Source of the DNA: Xanthobacteraceae bacterium
Lineage (GTDB): Bacteria > Pseudomonadota > Alphaproteobacteria > Rhizobiales > Xanthobacteraceae
Assembly (NCBI GenBank): GCA_004297465.1
Contig: SCUB01000023.1
Coordinates: 248,001 to 312,000, forward strand
DNA length: 64,000 nt
Direction of reading: 5' to 3'
The translations under genes were made by a program, and so were the position numbers. This document shows positions 1-7,850 of the stretch, one piece after another (within the stretch, counting starts at the first letter, position 1; each line of letters begins with the position of its first letter). The notes below the pieces were generated by a model, which saw nothing but the letters and a program-made list of their open reading frames with translations, was not told where the DNA came from and made no database searches.

Positions 1-9
1 CGCGAGCCC

Positions 10-570
10 ATGGTCCCGGAAAGCGGCAAACCGGGTTTTCCGGATCGGGACCATGCGCCCCACGCGCCGGCGCGCATCTGCGTGGCGCGGGTCGGCGCCG
101 CCCATGGCGTGCGCGGCGAGGTGCGGCTGTGGCCGTTCACCGAAGACCCGATGCGGCTGCGCGACTACGCGCCGCTGGAAACGGCGGACGGCGCAACGGC
201 CTTCGACATCACGAGCCTGCGCGCGGCCAGGGATCATCTGGTGGCGCGGTTTGCCGGCGTCACGACCCGCGACGCCGCCGAACGGCTCACCGGCCTCGAA
301 CTCTACGTGCCGCGCGCGCGGCTGCCGGCGCCGGACGAGGGCGAGTTCTACCATACCGACCTGATCGGCCTTGCCGCCGTCTCGGCGGACGGCGAGGCGC
401 TCGGCCGCGTCGTCGCCGTGCATAATTTCGGCGCCGGCGATATCATCGAACTCGCCCCGCCGTCCGGCGGCGCGACCATGCTGCTGCCGTTCTCCGACGC
501 CGTGGTTCCGACGGTCGACCTCGCCGGCGGCCGCATCGTCGTCAAGCTGCCGGAATCGGCGCCGGAATAA
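10..570 (+). CDS. rimM: Ribosome maturation factor RimM
   Basis: RimM assists late assembly of the 30S head, binding S19 and influencing 16S rRNA processing in the cytoplasm. The 186-residue product shows the family's two domains: an N-terminal barrel (about residues 22-105, with the [12 protein letters not shown] stretch) and a C-terminal PRC-type barrel (about 110-182, with FYHTDLIGL and [10 protein letters not shown]). Length is normal for alphaproteobacteria. I used the ATG at 10; the frame is open back to base 1, so an earlier start outside the window cannot be excluded. trmD follows after 40 bp and rplS after that, the order found in the widespread rpsP-rimM-trmD-rplS operon, so co-transcription is expected. 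Identification is secure. Confidence 0.95.
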   Translation: MVPESGKPGFPDRDHAPHAPARICVARVGAAHGVRGEVRLWPFTEDPMRLRDYAPLETADGATAFDITSLRAARDHLVARFAGVTTRDAAERLTGLELYVPRARLPAPDEGEFYHTDLIGLAAVSADGEALGRVVAVHNFGAGDIIELAPPSGGATMLLPFSDAVVPTVDLAGGRIVVKLPESAPE

Positions 571-610
571 CCGAAAAAAGCGGGCGCTCAACAGGGGACA
601 CTGCTTAACG

Positions 611-1327
611 ATGTGGACCGCCACCGTCCTCACCCTGTTTCCGGAGATGTTTCCCGGGCCGCTCGGCCATAGCCTGGCCGGCCGGGCGCTGAGCGCCGGG
701 CTGTGGCTCCTTGAGCCGCGCAACATCCGCGACTACGCCACCGACACCCACCGTAGCGTCGACGACACGCCGGCCGGCGGCGGCCCCGGCATGGTGCTGC
801 GCGCCGACATCGTGGCCCGCGCCATCGATGCCGCCGACACCGGCGAGCCGCGCCCGCGCCTCCTGATGAGCCCGCGCGGGGCGCCGCTGAGCCAGGCCAG
901 GATCCGCGCGCTGGCCGTCGGGCCCGGCCCGCTGATCGTGTGCGGCCGCTTCGAGGGAGTGGACCAGCGGGTGATCGAGGCGCGCGGCCTCGAGGAGGTC
1001 TCGCTTGGCGATTACGTGCTGTCGGGCGGCGAGGTCGCCGCCATGGCGCTGATCGACGCCTGCGTCCGGCTGCTGCCGGGGGTGATGGGCAAGACCGCCT
1101 CCGGCGAGGAGGAGAGTTTTACCGATGGCCTGCTCGAATATCCCCATTACACCCGGCCGCAGGAGTTCGAGGGCCGCCCGATCCCCCCGGTGCTGCTGTC
1201 GGGCGACCACGCCAAAATCGCCGCCTGGCGCCGCGCCGAGGCCGAAACCCTGACCCGGAGCCGCCGTCCCGACCTGTGGGCCGCCAGGAGTCCCGAAAAG
1301 GCGCCAAAAAAGCGCGGGGACGGGTGA
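611..1327 (+). CDS. trmD: tRNA (guanine-37-N1)-methyltransferase TrmD
   Basis: TrmD methylates N1 of G37 next to the anticodon using SAM, preventing +1 frameshifting. The 238-residue protein begins [16 protein letters not shown], the usual TrmD N terminus. It carries the SPOUT trefoil-knot signatures RFEGVDQRV (about residues 115-123) and [20 protein letters not shown] (about 137-156), then the [11 protein letters not shown] segment typical of the C-terminal half. The reading frame is open much further upstream, into rimM, but the ATG at 611 gives the canonical N terminus and a 40-bp gap to rimM. The C terminus is lysine/arginine-rich and unremarkable. It sits between rimM and rplS. Confidence 0.96.
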   Translation: MWTATVLTLFPEMFPGPLGHSLAGRALSAGLWLLEPRNIRDYATDTHRSVDDTPAGGGPGMVLRADIVARAIDAADTGEPRPRLLMSPRGAPLSQARIRALAVGPGPLIVCGRFEGVDQRVIEARGLEEVSLGDYVLSGGEVAAMALIDACVRLLPGVMGKTASGEEESFTDGLLEYPHYTRPQEFEGRPIPPVLLSGDHAKIAAWRRAEAETLTRSRRPDLWAARSPEKAPKKRGDG

Positions 1328-1479
1328 CAAATGCCCGCCGGTAGCGTATAGCGGCGCCGACCCCGCATGCCGGAAGGCTCAGGCGCCTCTTCAAGGGCGC
1401 GCCGCCGGACGATGCGACGCCGAACAAACCGATGCCGATTAAAGGCGCTTCGTCCAGCGCCGCCGATGGAGATTTCGCG

Positions 1480-1881
1480 ATGAACCTCATTCAGACGCTC
1501 GAACAGGAGCAGATGGCGAAGCTGTCCGCCGGCAAGACCATCCCGGAATTCGCCCCCGGCGACACCGTGATTGTCAACGTCAAGGTGGTGGAAGGCGAGC
1601 GCAGCCGCGTGCAGGCCTATGAGGGCGTTGTCATCGCCCGCGCCGGCGGCGGCCTGCACGAGAACTTCACCGTGCGCAAGATTTCCTACGGCGAGGGCGT
1701 CGAGCGCGTGTTCCCGCTCTATTCGCCGATGATCGATTCGATCAAGGTGGTGCGCCGCGGCAAGGTCCGCCGCGCCAAGCTGTATTATCTGCGCGGCCGC
1801 CGCGGCAAGTCGGCGCGCATCGTCGAGAAGCAGGACCGCCAGAACCAGACCGGCAACGCCGCCGCCGCGGTCAACGAATAA
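1480..1881 (+). CDS. rplS: 50S ribosomal protein L19
   Basis: L19 lies at the 30S-50S interface of the ribosome. The 133-residue product begins [15 protein letters not shown] and contains the conserved [23 protein letters not shown] block, the [11 protein letters not shown] block and [20 protein letters not shown]. Those cover the complete family fold, with a short lysine/asparagine-rich tail. The ATG at 1480 is preferred over an in-frame ATG 48 bases earlier because it gives the standard N terminus and has a GGAG-containing sequence just upstream. The 152-bp gap after trmD is longer than within the rest of the cluster and may hold a separate leader or promoter. A hairpin follows the stop codon. 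Confidence 0.96.
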   Translation: MNLIQTLEQEQMAKLSAGKTIPEFAPGDTVIVNVKVVEGERSRVQAYEGVVIARAGGGLHENFTVRKISYGEGVERVFPLYSPMIDSIKVVRRGKVRRAKLYYLRGRRGKSARIVEKQDRQNQTGNAAAAVNE

Positions 1882-1908
1882 GCCCGTTTTACAAGGCTAT
1901 TTTGCTGC

Positions 1909-1940
1909 AAGCGCCGGGGCTCACGTCCTGGCGCTTTGCT
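1909..1940 (+). terminator. Probable terminator after rplS
   Basis: About 28 bases after the rplS stop, AAGCGCC (1909-1915) pairs with GGCGCTT (1930-1936). A GU pair and two GC pairs extend the stem inward to about ten pairs, with an eight-base loop. The sequence after the stem is only moderately T-rich, so termination may be inefficient. It separates the rplS cluster from the gene on the opposite strand. Confidence 0.45.
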
Positions 1941-1967
1941 TTCTGGAGCGTGCGGGATAAGCGGCGC

Positions 1968-2384
1968 CTATTTGCCGTTGGCGAGCGGCCCGTTCATCAT
2001 CCAGCGGTGGCCGAACGGGTCGCGGACCACGGCAAAGCGGGTGCCCCAGAACGAGTTGGTCGGCGCCATCTCGCCGACCGCGCCGAGCGCGGTGGCGCGG
2101 GCGAAGGTGTCGTCGACCGCGGCCGCCGTCTCGAATTCCAGGCTGACCGAGACGGTGGCGAGATCGGCCGGCAGCGGCACCCGGGTCTTGGCGAATTCGG
2201 GAAAGGCGTCCGCCAGCATCACCGCGCCGCCGTTGATGTCGAGTTCGCAATGCATGATGCGCAGGCCATCGAGCGAGGGCATCAGCGCCTTCTGCTTGGC
2301 CCCGAACGCGGCGACGTAGAAGGCGATCGCCGCCGCGGCCGGCGAAACCGTGAGGTAGGGCGCAACGGGGGGGCGGGACTGCAT
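1968..2384 (-). CDS. VOC-family (PhnB/glyoxalase-like) protein
   Basis: A 138-residue protein of the vicinal oxygen chelate fold, closest in style to the PhnB-like subgroup. It has paired beta-alpha-beta-beta-beta units, with VAPYLTVSPAAAAIAFYVAAFG at the start, MHCELDINGGAVMLAD in the middle and RFAVVRDPFGHRWMM near the C terminus. The last is the conserved strand that usually supplies a metal ligand. No substrate can be assigned from sequence: the family includes glyoxalases, dioxygenases and resistance proteins. The gene stands alone on the minus strand, and its start region is divergent from leuC across a 174-bp A+T-richer spacer. Family assignment is confident, function is unknown. Confidence 0.85.
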   Translation of the reverse strand: MQSRPPVAPYLTVSPAAAAIAFYVAAFGAKQKALMPSLDGLRIMHCELDINGGAVMLADAFPEFAKTRVPLPADLATVSVSLEFETAAAVDDTFARATALGAVGEMAPTNSFWGTRFAVVRDPFGHRWMMNGPLANGK

Positions 2385-2558
2385 CGAATCGCCTTGGAAA
2401 AAACCAATATTGTCCTAAATACTTCCCTGCGCGGGGGATTGCGAGTAAATAGCCTCGCCGCCGCGACTTAAGGATAAACGGACCCCGGCGGCGGCGGGAC
2501 GGCGGCAACGCGTCCCGGCCCTTTCGCACCGTTTCTGACCAGCCCGAGAGACCGACCG

Positions 2559-3965
2559 ATGGCGAACGCGCGTACCCTCTACGACAAGATCTGGGACGAC
2601 CACCTGGTGGACGAGCAGCCGGACGGCACCTGCCTCCTCTATATCGACCGCCATCTGGTGCACGAGGTGACCTCGCCGCAGGCGTTCGAAGGCCTGCGCG
2701 TCGCCCATCGCCAGATCCGCGCGCCGCAAAAGACGCTGGCCGTGGTCGACCACAACGTGCCGACCACAGACCGCACCAAGCCCAATCCCGACCCGGAAAG
2801 CGCCGAGCAGATCAGGACGCTGGCCGAGAACGCGCGCGATTTCGGCATCGAATACTACAACGAGTTCGACGCCCGGCAGGGCATCGTCCACATCGTCGGC
2901 CCCGAACAGGGTTTCACGCTGCCCGGCACCACCATCGTGTGCGGCGACAGCCACACCTCGACCCACGGCGCGTTCGGCGCGCTCGCCCACGGCATCGGCA
3001 CCTCGGAGGTCGAGCATGTGCTGGCGACGCAGACGCTGATCCAGAAGAAGGCCAAGAACATGCGCGTGACCGTCGACGGCACGCTGCCCGCCGACGTCAC
3101 CGCCAAGGACATCATCCTCGCCATCATCGGCGAGATCGGCACCGCCGGAGGCACCGGCCACGTCATCGAGTTCGACGGCGAGGCGATCCGCGCGCTGTCG
3201 ATGGAAGGCCGCATGACGGTGTGCAACATGACCATCGAGGGCGGCGCGCGCGCCGGCCTGATCGCGCCGGACGAAAAGACCTTCGCCTATCTCATGGACC
3301 GGCCCAAGGCCCCCAAGGGCGCGGCGTGGGAGCAGGCGCTGCGCTACTGGGAGACGCTGCGCACCGACAAGGGCGCGGTGTTCGACACCACCGTGCGGCT
3401 CGACGCCGCCAAGCTGCCGCCGATCGTCACCTGGGGCACCAGTCCCGAGGACGTCATCGCGGTGACCGGCGTGGTGCCGGACCCGGCCGCGATCGCCGAC
3501 GACAACAAGCGCGCCTCGAAGAAGCGCGCGCTGGACTACATGGGGCTGACGCCCGGCACCCGCATCACCGACATCAGGATCGACCGCGTCTTCATCGGCT
3601 CGTGCACCAACGGCCGCATCGAGGATCTGCGCGCCGCGGCGCGCGTCGTCGACGGCAAGACCGTCAACGCCCATGTCAATGCCATGGTGGTGCCCGGCTC
3701 GGGGCTGGTGAAGGCGCAGGCCGAGGCCGAAGGCCTCGACAAGACCTTCCTCAAGGCCGGTTTCGAATGGCGCGAGCCCGGCTGCTCGATGTGCCTGGCC
3801 ATGAATCCGGACAAGCTCGCGCCGGAAGAGCGCTGCGCCTCGACCTCGAACCGCAACTTCGAGGGTCGTCAGGGCTTCAAGGGCCGCACCCATCTGGTAT
3901 CGCCGACCATGGCGGCGGCCGCCGCCATCGCCGGGCATTTCGTCGACATCCGCGACTGGCGCTGA
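2559..3965 (+). CDS. leuC: 3-isopropylmalate dehydratase large subunit
   Basis: LeuC with LeuD interconverts 2- and 3-isopropylmalate in leucine biosynthesis, using a [4Fe-4S] cluster. The 468-residue protein has the three cluster cysteines at positions 349 (IGSCTNGR), 409 and 412 (GCSMCLAMN), plus [21 protein letters not shown] near residue 130. Length is standard for the bacterial two-subunit enzyme. The ATG at 2559 gives the familiar N terminus with [11 protein letters not shown]. The small subunit gene leuD is not adjacent but 2.1 kb downstream; small secreted-protein genes and a metallopeptidase lie between, an arrangement common in this group. A strong hairpin follows immediately. Confidence 0.97.
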   Translation: MANARTLYDKIWDDHLVDEQPDGTCLLYIDRHLVHEVTSPQAFEGLRVAHRQIRAPQKTLAVVDHNVPTTDRTKPNPDPESAEQIRTLAENARDFGIEYYNEFDARQGIVHIVGPEQGFTLPGTTIVCGDSHTSTHGAFGALAHGIGTSEVEHVLATQTLIQKKAKNMRVTVDGTLPADVTAKDIILAIIGEIGTAGGTGHVIEFDGEAIRALSMEGRMTVCNMTIEGGARAGLIAPDEKTFAYLMDRPKAPKGAAWEQALRYWETLRTDKGAVFDTTVRLDAAKLPPIVTWGTSPEDVIAVTGVVPDPAAIADDNKRASKKRALDYMGLTPGTRITDIRIDRVFIGSCTNGRIEDLRAAARVVDGKTVNAHVNAMVVPGSGLVKAQAEAEGLDKTFLKAGFEWREPGCSMCLAMNPDKLAPEERCASTSNRNFEGRQGFKGRTHLVSPTMAAAAAIAGHFVDIRDWR

Positions 3966-4000
3966 GCTTCGGCGCGGACACGGCCACGCAAACGAAAATG

Positions 4001-4039
4001 AGCCTGATCCAACCGCGGTTGAATCAGGCTCTTTTTATT
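4001..4039. terminator. Bidirectional terminator after leuC
   Basis: A near-perfect hairpin: AGCCTGAT (4001-4008) pairs with ATCAGGCT (4023-4030), and the nested palindrome CAACCGCGGTTG lies inside. CTTTTTATTT follows on the plus strand and A-rich sequence precedes it, so it can serve leuC and also the converging minus-strand gene that stops at 4046. Confidence 0.85.
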
Positions 4040-4045
4040 TGGTGC

Positions 4046-4342
4046 TTACCAGTAGAATCCGAAGAACGGGAACGGCACCACCGGCGCCGGCGCATAATAG
4101 TAGGGCCGGTAATAATACGGCCCGTAGTTGTAATAATACGGCCGGTAATAGCCGTAGCGCGGATAGCGGCGGTAGACGCGATAATGGCGATAGCCGCGAC
4201 GCGCGGAACTGAAATCACTGGCGCCCGATGCCGCCGTGGCCGACGCGGCGCTCGCCGCCGTGGCCGTTGCGAATGACCCGCCGGCCGCGATCAACACGCC
4301 GGCGGCGACGGCAAGCGCGGCACCGATAAGGGCTTTCGACAT
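4046..4342 (-). CDS. Small secreted Tyr/Pro/Arg-rich protein, unknown function
   Basis: A 98-residue protein with an N-terminal signal peptide (about residues 1-30, MSKALIGAALAVAAGVLIAAG). An Ala/Ser/Thr linker follows, then a strikingly low-complexity tail (about 48-98) dominated by tyrosine with arginine and proline, in repeats of the type YYRPYYY. Similar small tyrosine-rich exported proteins are common hypotheticals in Bradyrhizobium relatives; no enzymatic motif is present. It converges on leuC and shares its terminator. Aromatic-rich repeats suggest an envelope or surface role, but this is only a guess. Coding status is supported by the clean signal peptide and the compositional bias. 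Confidence 0.7.
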   Translation of the reverse strand: MSKALIGAALAVAAGVLIAAGGSFATATAASAASATAASGASDFSSARRGYRHYRVYRRYPRYGYYRPYYYNYGPYYYRPYYYAPAPVVPFPFFGFYW

Positions 4343-4464
4343 GATGGCCTCCTGTTCGCAATTCGCGGTTTAGCACCACCTCTCCCAAACTCCTTACATG
4401 CGCGCGCTCGCGGCCGGCTGCAATCGCCGCGCGAAAATGTGATGGACCGGCATTGCCTGCTCCG

Positions 4465-4495
4465 AAAAGCAAACGGGGCCCATCGAGGGCCCCGT
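4465..4495 (-). terminator. Terminator for the Gly/His-rich protein gene
   Basis: ACGGGGCCC (4473-4481) and GGGCCCCGT (4487-4495) form a nine-pair stem with a five-base loop. Read on the minus strand, the stem is followed by TTTGCTTTT, so it fits a terminator about 26 bases after the stop of the minus-strand gene ending at 4522. Confidence 0.75.
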
Positions 4496-4521
4496 CGCCA
4501 GCAACGATCCGGATGGATCCA

Positions 4522-4860
4522 TTACCACCAGATGCGGCGGCATACGCGGCGCGGACCGTAATAGGTCATGACCAGGCGGCAGCGCCGCGGAGAGGCGTAA
4601 TAGCCGTAGAAGCGCGGCCCATGGCCGCGCCATACCCGGTGCCCGCCGAAATGACGGCCGCCGAAGTGACGGCCACCGCCGAAGTGACGGCCGCCCATGT
4701 GGCCGCGGCCGCCGCCATGACGCACGTCGATCACCAGCGAGTCCGAGACGTTGCGCGCGTCGGACGCGCCGCCGGGCAATGTAATCGCCTCCGCGCGCTG
4801 CACCGGAACCGCGACCAGCATGAGAGCTGCCACTGCCAGGCCGAAAAGCAGTTTCTTCAT
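4522..4860 (-). CDS. Small secreted Gly/His/Arg-rich protein, unknown function
   Basis: A 112-residue exported protein starting MKKLLFGLAVAALMLVAVPVQRAEA, a textbook signal peptide with a probable cleavage site after residue 25. The mature part has a glycine/histidine/arginine stretch built on repeated GGRHFGG units (about residues 50-80) and a C-terminal segment with two cysteines (RRCRLVMTYYGPRRVCRR) that could form a disulphide. The reading frame extends upstream, but the MKK start at 4860 is clearly right because it begins the signal peptide. The histidine-rich repeats could bind divalent metal or haem; that is inference only. It neighbours another low-complexity secreted protein at 4046-4342, and both lie inside the leuC-leuD interval. 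Confidence 0.72.
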   Translation of the reverse strand: MKKLLFGLAVAALMLVAVPVQRAEAITLPGGASDARNVSDSLVIDVRHGGGRGHMGGRHFGGGRHFGGRHFGGHRVWRGHGPRFYGYYASPRRCRLVMTYYGPRRVCRRIWW

Positions 4861-5082
4861 GTGTGAGCACTCCGCTCTTGGCGCGCTGGCGGGAGTTCCG
4901 GCGAGGACCGCTCCTTGACGCGAGGATGCCCGGGCGCGCGGGTGACATCGAGAGCGATAACCATGCAGGCCGCGACGTGAATGCGACATGAATGCGCCGT
5001 TATGCGCGAGCCATCGCGCGGCGCTGTAATGCCGACGTCCGCATGGACATTTGCGCGACGAACGTAAGGGGAGCGCGTCCGA

Positions 5083-5415
5083 TCAGCGCAGCGCCCACCA
5101 GCACTGCATGCGCGGCGTGATCACGGTGCCGCTCGGCCGCGCCTCCTCGACGTACCAGGCCACGCAGGGCCGCTCCAGCACCGCGCCGGGCGCGCGCTGG
5201 ACCCGGACGCGTAACGGCGCGCGGCGCCGTCGCTGCGCCGAGAACTCGCCCGATGCCCGGAAAGTGTTCGCGCGCGTCACGGCGGCGTCACGGGCGCCCT
5301 GCGCCGTGGCCGGGCTTGTCAACGCCATGCCGCCGGCAAGCGCCAGCACCGCCAGCGTGGCCGCGCCGCGCCATACGATCCGCGCCGTCCGAATAATTGC
5401 CGCCATCCGCGCCAT
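5083..5415 (-). CDS. Small secreted protein with conserved Cys/Trp C terminus, unknown function
   Basis: A 110-residue protein with an N-terminal export signal (about residues 5-33, IIRTARIVWRGAATLAVLALAGGMALTSP by position). A basic middle and a C-terminal motif C-V-A-W-Y-V-E-E-x-R-P-S-G-T-V-I-T-P-R-M-x-C follow (about 88-107). The two cysteines and the PSGTV core look conserved-domain-like; I recall similar hypothetical proteins in Bradyrhizobium relatives but know no function. The frame runs much further upstream, into the opposite-strand metallopeptidase gene. The start MARMAAII at 5415 is preferred because it opens the signal peptide and avoids that overlap. It is divergent from the metallopeptidase gene. 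Confidence 0.65.
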   Translation of the reverse strand: MARMAAIIRTARIVWRGAATLAVLALAGGMALTSPATAQGARDAAVTRANTFRASGEFSAQRRRRAPLRVRVQRAPGAVLERPCVAWYVEEARPSGTVITPRMQCWWALR

Positions 5416-5566
5416 CCCCGCTTCTCGCGTCCCCACGGCCTCATATGCCTGGCCCGCACGCTGTCCGATCGGGACCGCGCCGTCAACTCTTTGCGGGGCG
5501 CGCGCCAGGCGCCGCTTGGCTGATGTGCCCGCCTCGCCTATGAAGAAGCGCCACCGGAAATTCGCC

Positions 5567-5989
5567 ATGCCCGACGCCTTTTCACGCGACCATCTTGCCG
5601 CCCTGAGCGCGCCCTCGCTGGCCGCGATCGAGGCGATGGCGCACGACATCTTCACCCGCCTGCCGGCTCGCTTCCGCACCCTGTGCGAGGGGCTCATCAT
5701 CCGCGTCGACGACTTCCCCACCGACGAGGTGATCGAGGACATGGAGCTGGAGAGCGAATTCGAGCTGCTCGGCCTGTTCCAGGGCATCGGCCTGCCGCAC
5801 CAGTCGGTCAGCGATCCGGCGCCGCTGCCCAACATGGTCTGGCTCTACCGCCGCCCGATCCTCGACTACTGGGCCGAGCACGACGAGACGCTGGGCGCCA
5901 TCGTCCGCCATGTGCTGATCCACGAGATCGGCCATCATCTCGGGCTCTCCGACGCCGACATGGAGGCGATCGAGGCGGCGGCCGGATAG
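5567..5989 (+). CDS. Zincin-type metallopeptidase family protein (Zincin_1)
   Basis: A 140-residue cytoplasmic protein of the small 'possible zinc metallopeptidase' family (Pfam Zincin_1 by resemblance). The signature is VLIHEIGHHLGLSDADM near the C terminus: the HExxHxxGxxD arrangement of metzincin-like enzymes, with two zinc-ligand histidines and the catalytic glutamate. The N-terminal half, with the acidic run VIEDMELESEFELLGLFQG, is typical of the family, whose substrates are unknown. The start is ambiguous: ATG at 5567 (MPDAFSRDH) or at 5540, nine residues longer; the much longer upstream frame is antisense to the secreted-protein gene and is not believed. leuD follows 90 bp downstream. 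Confidence 0.85.
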   Translation: MPDAFSRDHLAALSAPSLAAIEAMAHDIFTRLPARFRTLCEGLIIRVDDFPTDEVIEDMELESEFELLGLFQGIGLPHQSVSDPAPLPNMVWLYRRPILDYWAEHDETLGAIVRHVLIHEIGHHLGLSDADMEAIEAAAG

Positions 5990-6079
5990 CCCCTTCCGCC
6001 GCTTGCCCAATCGCGCTAAAGGAAGCCCAGATCCCAGACTCCATGACGGCCCGGCGGGCCCCGGCGAAAGCAGCGGCAG

Positions 6080-6685
6080 ATGGAAAAATTCACGGTTCTC
6101 GAAGGCGTCGCGGCGCCCATGCGTGTCATCAATATCGACACCGACATGATCATCCCGAAACAGTACCTCAAGACCATCAAGCGCACGGGTCTGGGCAAGG
6201 GCCTGTTCTCGGAAGCGCGCTACCGCGACGACGGCAGCGAGAACCCGGATTTCGTGCTCAACAAGCCGGCCTACCGCAAGGCGCAGGTCCTGGTGGCGGG
6301 CGACAATTTCGGCTGCGGCTCGTCGCGCGAGCACGCGCCGTGGGCGCTGGCCGATTTCGGCATCCGCTGCGTGATTTCGACGAGCTTCGCCGACATCTTC
6401 TACAACAACTGCTTCAAGAACGGCATCCTGCCGATCAAGGTCAGCGCGCACGACCTCGACAAGCTGTTCGAGGACGCCGAGCGCGGCTCCAACGCCACGC
6501 TCACCATCGATTTGCCGCGCCAGGAAATCCGCGGCCCCGACGGCGGCACGGTGAAGTTCGACATCGACCCGTTCCGCAAGCACTGCCTGATCAACGGCCT
6601 CGACGACATCGGCCTGACCCTGCAGAAGGCGGCGGCGATCGACGCCTTCGAGGCGGCCAACGCCACGACGCGGCCGTGGCTGTGA
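6080..6685 (+). CDS. leuD: 3-isopropylmalate dehydratase small subunit
   Basis: LeuD forms the swivelling small subunit that completes the isopropylmalate isomerase active site with LeuC. The 201-residue protein begins [14 protein letters not shown] and shows the family hallmarks [31 protein letters not shown] (about residues 73-89) and the [13 protein letters not shown] segment. Length is normal. It is separated from leuC by about 2.1 kb of unrelated small genes; both are on the plus strand and the product must work with the leuC product at 2559-3965. An inverted-repeat element follows about 55 bp after the stop. Confidence 0.97.
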   Translation: MEKFTVLEGVAAPMRVINIDTDMIIPKQYLKTIKRTGLGKGLFSEARYRDDGSENPDFVLNKPAYRKAQVLVAGDNFGCGSSREHAPWALADFGIRCVISTSFADIFYNNCFKNGILPIKVSAHDLDKLFEDAERGSNATLTIDLPRQEIRGPDGGTVKFDIDPFRKHCLINGLDDIGLTLQKAAAIDAFEAANATTRPWL

Positions 6686-6740
6686 CGTAGCCCGTCCTGA
6701 CCTGTTCCTGCTTTTTCGCTCACGCGGCCTTTCGGGTCGG

Positions 6741-6807
6741 GGATCACGCTTTTATCGACGCGTGATCCTTACCCGAAAACCGGTTCCCACTTTTCGGGAG
6801 TCACGCT
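6741..6807. repeat. Palindromic intergenic repeat element
   Basis: GGATCACG (6741-6748) and CGTGATCC (6761-6768) form inverted arms. The downstream part contains CCCGAAAA (6772-6779) facing TTTTCGGG (6791-6798) around CCGGTTCCCA, then AGTCACGC. This resembles an element I recall as widespread between genes in Bradyrhizobium and Rhodopseudomonas genomes. Its last bases overlap the stop codon of the minus-strand lyase gene ending at 6801, and it could act as a terminator for both convergent genes. Confidence 0.7.
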
Positions 6808-7676
6808 TTGGCCGCGATCGCCTCGGCCATCGCCACCGTGCGGCGCGCCATCTCGACATGCAGGCGCTCGACCATCTGGCCGTCGAGCTGGATCGCGCCC
6901 CTGGCCGCGTTCTCCGGGCGCTCGAACGCGGCGATGACGCGGCGCGCCGCCGCCACCTCGGCCGCGGTCGGCGAAAACGCCGCGTTGCAGGGGCCGACCT
7001 GGCTGGGGTGAATCAGCGTCTTGCCGTCGAAGCCGAGGTCGCGGCCTTGCGCGCATTCCGCCGCGAAGCCTTGCGCATCGGAGATGGCGTTGTAGACGCC
7101 GTCGAGGATGTCGACGCCGTAGGCGTGCGCCGCCAGCACGCAGGCCGACAGCCACGCCAGCATCGGCGCGCGGCCCGGCACCATGCGCGCGCGGGTGTCG
7201 CGGGCGAGATCATTGGGGCCGACGATGAACCCGGCCAGCCGCATTTCCGCGTCGCCGGCCTGCGCCGCCAGCGACTGGATGTTGAGCACGGCGAGCGGGG
7301 TCTCGATCATGACCCAGATACGCACCGCGCGGTCGGCATGCAGGTCGCGCAGCCGCTCGGCGACGCGGTCGATCTGCTCGGGCGCGTCGATCTTCGGCAG
7401 CACGACGCCGTCCGGCCCCGCCTTCGCCGCCATGGCGAGATCGTCGAGCCACTCGTGGCTGTCGAGTCCGTTGACGCGGATGAGCACCTCGCGTGCGCCG
7501 AAATGTCGCGCCGCCACCACCTGCGCCACCGCCGCGCGCGCCGCCGCCTTGGTCTCCGGCGCCACCGAATCCTCAAGATCGAGAATGACAACGTCGGCGG
7601 CGAGGCCGCGCGCCTTGTCGATCGCCCGCGCGTTGAAGCCGGGAACATACAGCGCGCTGCGGCGGGGCCTGATCAT
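6801..7676 (-). CDS. HpcH/HpaI aldolase / CitE-like CoA-ester lyase
   Basis: A 291-residue TIM-barrel enzyme of the citrate lyase beta-subunit-like family, which cleaves or forms C-C bonds in CoA thioesters such as citramalyl-, malyl- or methylmalyl-CoA. Family signatures are RSALYVPGFN at the N terminus, VILDLEDSVAP (metal/substrate acidic residues, about residues 29-39), VLPKIDAPEQ (about 91-100), WVMIETPLAV (about 120-129, with the metal-binding glutamate) and GFDGKTLIHPSQV (about 218-230). No citrate lyase alpha or gamma genes are nearby, so it is a stand-alone lyase, not part of a fermentative citrate lyase. The exact substrate cannot be told. It is convergent with leuD and divergent from the CoA-ligase/GNAT fusion gene. 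Confidence 0.88.
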   Translation of the reverse strand: MIRPRRSALYVPGFNARAIDKARGLAADVVILDLEDSVAPETKAAARAAVAQVVAARHFGAREVLIRVNGLDSHEWLDDLAMAAKAGPDGVVLPKIDAPEQIDRVAERLRDLHADRAVRIWVMIETPLAVLNIQSLAAQAGDAEMRLAGFIVGPNDLARDTRARMVPGRAPMLAWLSACVLAAHAYGVDILDGVYNAISDAQGFAAECAQGRDLGFDGKTLIHPSQVGPCNAAFSPTAAEVAAARRVIAAFERPENAARGAIQLDGQMVERLHVEMARRTVAMAEAIAAKA

Positions 7677-7850
7677 AATCTCGTCTTCCCTGCCGCCCTA
7701 TAACAGGGCATGGAATCCGGCGGCGATTGCGCTGGATCATCGCCCCGGGGGAGGGTTATCAGGCAAGAGCTTGTTCGCGCGAATCGGACTTCTTCCACAG
7801 GAGTTCGGCCGGGGGTCAGACCGGCGCCTTTCACGGCCATGGGTTCGATC

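Noticed and set aside
1328-1479. Trm-to-rplS gap as a ribosomal-protein autoregulatory leader or riboswitch
   Set aside because: I could not find a defined structured motif; only a G+C-rich spacer is visible.
5416-5835. N-terminal extension of the secreted protein gene (5083-5415) into the metallopeptidase gene
   Set aside because: The extension would put over 100 residues before an evident signal peptide and is antisense to a gene with an intact HExxH motif.
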